Below, piece by piece: positions 60,298-64,000 of a stretch of DNA of 64,000 nucleotides. Made by a program: the position numbers and the translations under genes. Source of the stretch: Microbispora siamensis (GTDB lineage Bacteria > Actinomycetota > Actinomycetes > Streptosporangiales > Streptosporangiaceae); assembly GCF_016863095.1 (NCBI RefSeq), contig NZ_BOOF01000037.1, forward strand, positions 57,544-121,543. Reading direction: 5' to 3'. Each line of letters starts with the position of its first letter. The first letter of the stretch is position 1. The notes beneath the pieces were generated by a model, which saw nothing but the letters and a program-made list of their open reading frames with translations, was not told the DNA's origin and ran no database searches.

Positions 60298-60987
60298 CTA
60301 TTTCACAAGGGCACCCGGAAGTGGCCCATCGAAGACCTCCCGGGTGAGGACGACACCAGTGAGCAGGGCGGTCAGTGCGAATAACGAGCCCTCGTCGTCC
60401 GGGAGATCGGAATCTCCGTCGGGCACGGTGTCCGGATCGAACCCGGCCGCACGCATCTCCGCGGCAAAGCGATCGGGTTGATCTCCCTCTCGGAGGTACG
60501 CGCTGACAGGGTCGAATGAGGTCATCACCTGTCCGTCGATCACGTACTCGAACCCGCTCCACCCGTTGACGTTCTCGAAGATGCTGATTATCTCGGTCTG
60601 CTCCGACAGAGCATCGGTGACCTCCTGGTCGACCAGACTGCAGTCGGCCACTTCGATGATCACAGTCCAATCGCCTGACCGCCAGGCCTGCACCGCCTCG
60701 GGCAAGGGGCAATCTTCGTTCGTGAAGAGGTGGATGTCAGCCTGCTCTGCACCCAACCGGCGCAACGCCTCAGCCTCGTCGACGCCGCGAACGAAGGTCA
60801 GGCTCCACGCATGCCCGAGAACGTCATCCTCGTCCAGCCACTCGAAGTCGGCGCGACTCAGCTCGACCCATTGTCCATTTCCCTTGCATTCAAGGCCAAC
60901 CGGCCTGCAGGCCGGGTGGGAATTTCGCGTGATCTCGACCTGCGCGCATAATCTCGCCATCTCCGGCGACGCGCGAATACGCTCCAT
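60298..60987 (-). CDS. DUF6461-like protein
   Basis: A 229-residue protein. The segment FEWLDEDDVLGHAWSLTFVRGVDEAEALRRLGAE (about residues 49-82, region only), WTVIIEVADCSL and YVIDGQVMTSFDP match my knowledge of DUF6461 proteins, which are abundant in actinomycetes and often sit in variable regions. The N-terminal 45 residues are unlike the family, so the start is uncertain. Function unknown; an immunity role has been suggested for similar folds but is not shown here. Confidence 0.62.
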   Translation of the reverse strand: MERIRASPEMARLCAQVEITRNSHPACRPVGLECKGNGQWVELSRADFEWLDEDDVLGHAWSLTFVRGVDEAEALRRLGAEQADIHLFTNEDCPLPEAVQAWRSGDWTVIIEVADCSLVDQEVTDALSEQTEIISIFENVNGWSGFEYVIDGQVMTSFDPVSAYLREGDQPDRFAAEMRAAGFDPDTVPDGDSDLPDDEGSLFALTALLTGVVLTREVFDGPLPGALVK

Positions 60988-61058
60988 CCGTTGCCATCGC
61001 TAGCCAGCGTTCTCTCAGGCCGTGTGCCCCAAACCGCCCCGGGCCTGAGCAGATACGA

Positions 61059-61238
61059 TCAGCCGTCCTCGGAGGGCGTGGGACGTGGCAGAACCACGAT
61101 AAGGAACGTTGCAATGGGCCCGAGAAAGAGGGAGAGCAGCCACCAAGCGAACCCCGAACGGCCCTTTCCCTGCGCTAAGCCGGCGTTGATTAATGTGAGG
61201 GTGAGATAGCACCAGCCCGCGACCTCGTTGGCGTTCAT
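61059..61238 (-). CDS. Small two-helix membrane protein
   Basis: A 59-residue protein with two hydrophobic segments (VAGWCYLTLTLINAGLA and AWWLLSLFLGPIATFLIVVL) joined by a short basic loop (QGKGRSG). The ATG at 61238 has GGAG close upstream; the longer open frame adds an Arg/Gln-rich stretch without a site. It resembles the many small superinfection- or stress-type membrane proteins of unknown role. The gap 61239-61464 beyond it holds nothing recognisable. Confidence 0.5.
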   Translation of the reverse strand: MNANEVAGWCYLTLTLINAGLAQGKGRSGFAWWLLSLFLGPIATFLIVVLPRPTPSEDG

Positions 61239-61464
61239 CGACTCCATGCGATGATTTTGGCATACAGCCATTTTTCGCGCGGTCCGCATGCTTTCTTCCT
61301 GCAAGCCTCGCCGTACGGGAAGGGCGACCACGCCCTGCTTGCAACGGAAGCCGGTTACGACGTGAAAGGCCCCCGCCCTACTCAAGCGGCAGATGCGGGC
61401 CGGTGGGGTGTGATTGCGTAAGGCGCGCTGCTGTATCTGCTGCTGTGCAGCAACCTCGCCGAGG

Positions 61465-62208
61465 TCACCGGCCTCCCAGCAGAGAAGGACAGCAGGCGGT
61501 GGTAAGGCCTGGAATCTCGCCAGCCGGGGGCAGAGGGGAGCCGAAGCGCGCCACGCAGTGCCAAACCTTCTTCAGCGCCTGCAAGTGGTAGCGCCCGGTG
61601 CGGGCGGCGTCTCCGATAATCCGCGGATCGAGCAGGCCGTCGACCGCGATCTCGGCGCCGAGCGCTACGTACTCCTGTCCTCGGTAGTTCGGGTGGCGCC
61701 GCAGATGCTCGACCGTGAGGCGGAATCCGGGATGCCATTCCACCGGGCACGGAAGCCGGCGGGCCGCGGCCTCCACGGCCGTGCCGCGATAGCTGGGATC
61801 GAGGAGCAGGGCCTCCACGTCCCGGTCGAGCCTGACCGGACCGTGCACCTGAGCCTCGATGTAGTCGTCCAGGGGGTCCGGGTCGTCAGCCTCGGCCAGC
61901 TCGATCAGCGCCATGCGGGACGCGACACCGAACGCCGAAGGTTCGAAGAAGCTATCTGGATAGCAGAACGTGGTTCGGCGAAGAGTCTCGGCCGTCAGCC
62001 TGAAGTGGGCGGATCCGAACCGCGGCGCGGCGCCGACGGACTTGCGTCGGAAGTTCAGCGCACCGTAGACGGGGCGCGCCTCTGCAGGTGCGTGATCGTA
62101 CGCTCCACCGAAGATCCTGCTTTCCCAGCGCCACCGGTCGCCGCCGGGGTGAGCTGTGAGTCCCCCGTTGCTCGTTCCGGTGACGAACTGCGACAGGCCC
62201 GGACTTGT
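61465..62208 (-). pseudogene. 5'-truncated DUF3626 family gene
   Basis: An uninterrupted frame of about 247 codons shows strong DUF3626 similarity along its whole length: LSQFVTGTSNGGLTAHPGGD, then WESRIFGGAYDHAPAEARPV, YGALNFRR, TTFCYPDSFFEP, MALIELAEADDPDP, HGPVRLDRDVEAL and VEWHPGFRL. The frame enters directly from a TAG at 62209-62211 with no start codon before residue 98 (ATG 61914). The N-terminal part of the family is missing. Either the gene was cut by a rearrangement near 62210 or a fragment is translated from 61914. Confidence 0.75.
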
Positions 62209-62287
62209 CTAGATACGGCAGCCGAGTCAGAATCAGTTCAGCCTTCAACTACTTGATTGGAGGGTCACTGCACGGATGAGGAGAGGC

Positions 62288-62722
62288 ATGAAGCGCACCA
62301 TCTCCGTTCTCGCCGTCACCACCGGCGTCCTCGGCGCCACGCTCACCGGCATCAGTCCCGCATCGGCAGCCGCCCCTACAGTCGACTGCTCCACGGGCGG
62401 GTACACCCGGGTTCTTCATAGCTACGTCCCGACCAACGTCCAGCGGTTGGGGGTGGACGGTCGTAGTTACAACATCGCCGGCCCATCGGCGTACACGTAC
62501 GAAGTCTGCCTCGACATCCCGGACACCTCGACATTCACTATCGAGGCACGGATCCGGTCCGCCGACGGGACCACGAGTGTGTTCGTGGACGACCGGCCCG
62601 GGGACAAGGTCTTCCGCTACTCGCCCGGCGCCAACAGCTTCTGGCAGGTCTACGGCACGATGACCGGGCCCGACAGCACCTATATCTACTACACGTGGAA
62701 CGAGAAGCAGATCCCGGCCTGA
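62288..62722 (+). CDS. Small secreted protein, unknown
   Basis: A 144-residue protein with a classical signal peptide (KRTISVLAVTTGVLGATLTG, cleavage after ASAAA) and a mature part of about 110 residues rich in Tyr/Thr/Ser with two cysteines (VDCSTGG, YEVCLDI), likely a small beta-sandwich. No family recognised. The ATG at 62288 follows GGAGAGG; an ATG four codons upstream is less well placed. The 301 bases after it hold only the TAATGGCCC repeat. Confidence 0.72.
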   Translation: MKRTISVLAVTTGVLGATLTGISPASAAAPTVDCSTGGYTRVLHSYVPTNVQRLGVDGRSYNIAGPSAYTYEVCLDIPDTSTFTIEARIRSADGTTSVFVDDRPGDKVFRYSPGANSFWQVYGTMTGPDSTYIYYTWNEKQIPA

Positions 62723-62900
62723 CTCGGAACGGGCCGGCCGCCTCGCCCGGCGAGGTGGCTGGCCATACCGCTCTGAAGCGGCCCAGAAGCCCGCTTTGTC
62801 TCGGTTTCAAATTCCACATGCTTCCGACGTATCAAGCGGCTCGGCGAGCAACTGAATTCGTCGCCGTTGCTGTACTTTTGCTGCTGCACGAGAATCCCCC

Positions 62901-62935
62901 CTTGACCACTCTTAATGGCCCGCTAATGGCCCGAC
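62901..62935 (+). repeat. TAATGGCCC-type direct repeat, left copy
   Basis: CTTAATGGCCCGCTAATGG core, itself two TAATGGCCCG units, resembling 63966-64000 in most positions. The copies lie 1065 bases apart in the same orientation and bracket the toxin-antitoxin remnants. Confidence 0.55.
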
Positions 62936-63023
62936 CATGCGGCTCCACAAAGCGATATCCCCACGTTGGACAGTGTGGTGCTACTTGGCGGCACGCCATA
63001 GCACGCCCCTCTACGCTCGTGGG

Positions 63024-63344
63024 GTGAGCATCTCTGAGCCTGAACCTTCCATCAGATCTCGCAGCGCGATCTCCGCAACCGGTCTGCAGAGACCATGGAA
63101 TGGCTTGGAACGCGGGGAACGGTACGCCATGACTCGTAATGGCCATCAAATCGGCGACCTCGTGCCGATTCGTCGCCGGCGCCGGGCCGTCTCACGAGCG
63201 GAGTTCGCCGCGATGTCCCGAGGCATGCCGCGTCTCGATGACCGAAAGTACCGCGAGGACATGGACCGGCACGTCAAGGACGATCTCTACGACCCCTACG
63301 ATCGCGCATACCGCAAAGGCGAGTCCACCGAGGGCGAACAATGA
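63024..63344 (+). CDS. Phd-type antitoxin with an internally frame-shifted segment
   Basis: A 106-residue frame starting at GTG 63024. The second half (LERGERYAMTRNGHQIGDLV onward, PIRRRRRAVSRAEFAAM, YDPYDRA) matches Phd/YefM antitoxins. The first half encodes the expected HQISQRDLRNRSAETMEWL only in another frame. A base lost near 63057 and one gained near 63105 cancel each other, leaving an open frame with about 18 foreign residues in the DNA-binding part. TACGCT six bases before GTG suggests a leaderless start. ATGA-coupled to the toxin remnant. Probably not functional as a repressor. Confidence 0.65.
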   Translation: MSISEPEPSIRSRSAISATGLQRPWNGLERGERYAMTRNGHQIGDLVPIRRRRRAVSRAEFAAMSRGMPRLDDRKYREDMDRHVKDDLYDPYDRAYRKGESTEGEQ

Positions 63345-63761
63345 CCCTCACGCAAGGGCTGCTCGACACCAACATCCTCATCCTGCGCGCTGGGATCGAC
63401 CCGGACGAGCTGCCAGACGAAATGACCATCAGCGCCATCACAACGGCGGAGTTGTCGGTCGGCGTGCTCGTGGCGGCCGGGCCGCAGGAACTCGCTCAGC
63501 GGATGAAGATCCTGCGGGCCGCCGAGGCTGAGTTCGACCCTCTCCCTTCGAGAAACCGCTGCCCGCGAGTACGGCCAACTCTGGACCGCTGTCATCGCCT
63601 CAGGCCGCAACCTGCGTCCCCGCACAGCCGCTTTGGTGATCGCTTGCGTCTCGATCGCCAACCAGCTGCCGCTCTACACCTGTAACCCGAAGGACTTCAA
63701 AGGGCTGGATAATTTGCTCACGGTGGTTCCCGTCACTCGACCAAGGTGGGATGGTGCGTGA
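63341..63761 (+). pseudogene. Frameshifted PIN-domain (VapC-like) toxin
   Basis: The start MTLTQGLLDTNILILRAG and ITTAELSVGVL carry the first acidic PIN residues. After EFDPLP (about 63545) the family sequence continues in another frame: ETAAREYGQLW, then ASGRNLRPRTAALVIAC and LPLYTCNPKDFKGLDNLLTVVPV, ending at the TGA at 63759-63761. The in-frame product stops at 63685 with unrelated residues. The frame change corresponds to a net two-base loss. The Asp expected in RTADA-like motifs is also missing (RTAALVIA). Confidence 0.78.
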
Positions 63762-63850
63762 GGACAGCTACCCCGATCCGCTTCCGCCTTCCGGCGTCAG
63801 AACGAAGCCCAGACGGGAAGCACGGTCCCCGGCCTGGGCCTTTGACGTGG

Positions 63851-63895
63851 GGTGCAGCCTAGGAATTCGAACCCCTGACTTCCTGCTTGCAAATC
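63851..63895 (-). other. tRNA-Ala(TGC)-like 3' remnant, candidate att site
   Basis: On the minus strand the sequence from the anticodon loop TTTGCAA through GCAGG, GTCAGG and GGTTCGAATTCC to GCACC resembles the 3' half of tRNA-Ala. The 5' half and the pairing anticodon arm are absent, and the T-stem has wobble and mismatch positions, so it is not a working tRNA. Such half-tRNAs are typical attL/attR scars of tyrosine-integrase elements. It has no nearby gene; 63762-64000 contains only this and the repeat. Confidence 0.6.
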
Positions 63896-63965
63896 GGCCT
63901 GATCACCAGGGAGAACGCCCCCGGCCTGGGCGAGGAGGCGCCCCCGAGTAACCGTGAGTCCCCCT

Positions 63966-64000
63966 GTTGATCGCCCTTAATGGCCCACTGATGGACGACG
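63966..64000 (+). repeat. TAATGGCCC-type direct repeat, right copy
   Basis: CTTAATGGCCCACTGATGG core matching 62901-62935. It reaches the window edge, so its full extent is unknown. Confidence 0.5.

Noticed and set aside
63851..63895. A functional tRNA-Ala gene
   Set aside because: Only the 3' half is present, the anticodon stem cannot pair and the T-stem has mismatches, so it is listed as a remnant or att candidate.
1..64000. CRISPR arrays, rRNA operons and phage structural genes
   Set aside because: No regularly spaced repeats, rRNA-like sequence or recognisable phage structural proteins were seen on either strand.

Overview
The window is GC-rich DNA with Actinobacteria-type genes. Many starts are GTG, starts overlap stops as ATGA or GTGA, and several genes appear leaderless. 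The left end (serine/threonine kinase tail, PASTA kinase PknB, trpG/pabA-type amidotransferase, CrgA, rhomboid protease, cyclophilin) matches the conserved near-oriC block of filamentous actinomycetes. Together with the density of regulators and catabolic genes, this suggests a Streptosporangiales-like actinomycete. That placement is inference from gene content only.

Layout. 1-8 kb: growth and division block (pknA tail, pknB, pabA/trpG, crgA, rhomboid, ppiA, a DUF5324-like membrane protein), interrupted by a TetR-controlled SDR/tautomerase pair with a perfect 19-bp palindromic operator. 8-15 kb: a HelD-type RNA polymerase-associated ATPase facing a 35-residue ORF with a strong ribosome binding site, a zinc alcohol dehydrogenase with a shrunken SRPBCC partner, and a SpoIIE phosphatase/STAS pair. 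15-20 kb: ABC exporter half-transporter, GDPD-like secreted protein, MFS pump, SRPBCC protein and a decayed methyltransferase. 20-23 kb: an ECF sigma factor followed by an LCP protein with an anti-sigma-like N-terminus, then a short threonyl-tRNA synthetase preceded by a threonine-codon leader peptide and hairpin (a probable attenuator). 23-27 kb: CPBP protease and PadR/HAAS-type membrane protein sharing a 15-bp operator, an rRNA methyltransferase-like protein and a DUF72 protein.

27-38 kb is a divergent sugar catabolic locus. The leftward operon encodes a ribose-type ABC importer, a zinc dehydrogenase and a mutarotase-like protein. The rightward operon encodes an SDR, a GntR/FadR regulator, galactonate dehydratase, KDPGal-type aldolase, a PfkB kinase and an SMP-30 lactonase. 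Together these fit import and De Ley-Doudoroff oxidation of D-galactose or D-galactonate to pyruvate and glyceraldehyde 3-phosphate. A Tat-exported glycosidase with duplicated carbohydrate-binding domains converges on this operon and may supply sugar.

40-57 kb: a second ECF/CU044_5270 pair, a large SARP-STAND-WD40 regulator, NUDIX, DHFR-like, deaminase and F420-type oxidoreductase genes, and small regulator/effector pairs (Lrp, two MarR, WYL), including a luciferase-like/FAD-oxidase fusion. 57-64 kb is a decay zone: a frameshifted membrane protein, a MerR stub beside an intact 19-bp-spacer MerR-type promoter, an aminoglycoside phosphotransferase-like gene, a 5'-truncated DUF3626 gene, a double-frameshifted Phd antitoxin with a broken PIN toxin, and a tRNA-Ala-like 3' remnant with TAATGGCCC repeats at the right edge. 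This looks like the margin of an old integrative element. No rRNA, functional tRNA, CRISPR array or intact insertion sequence was seen.
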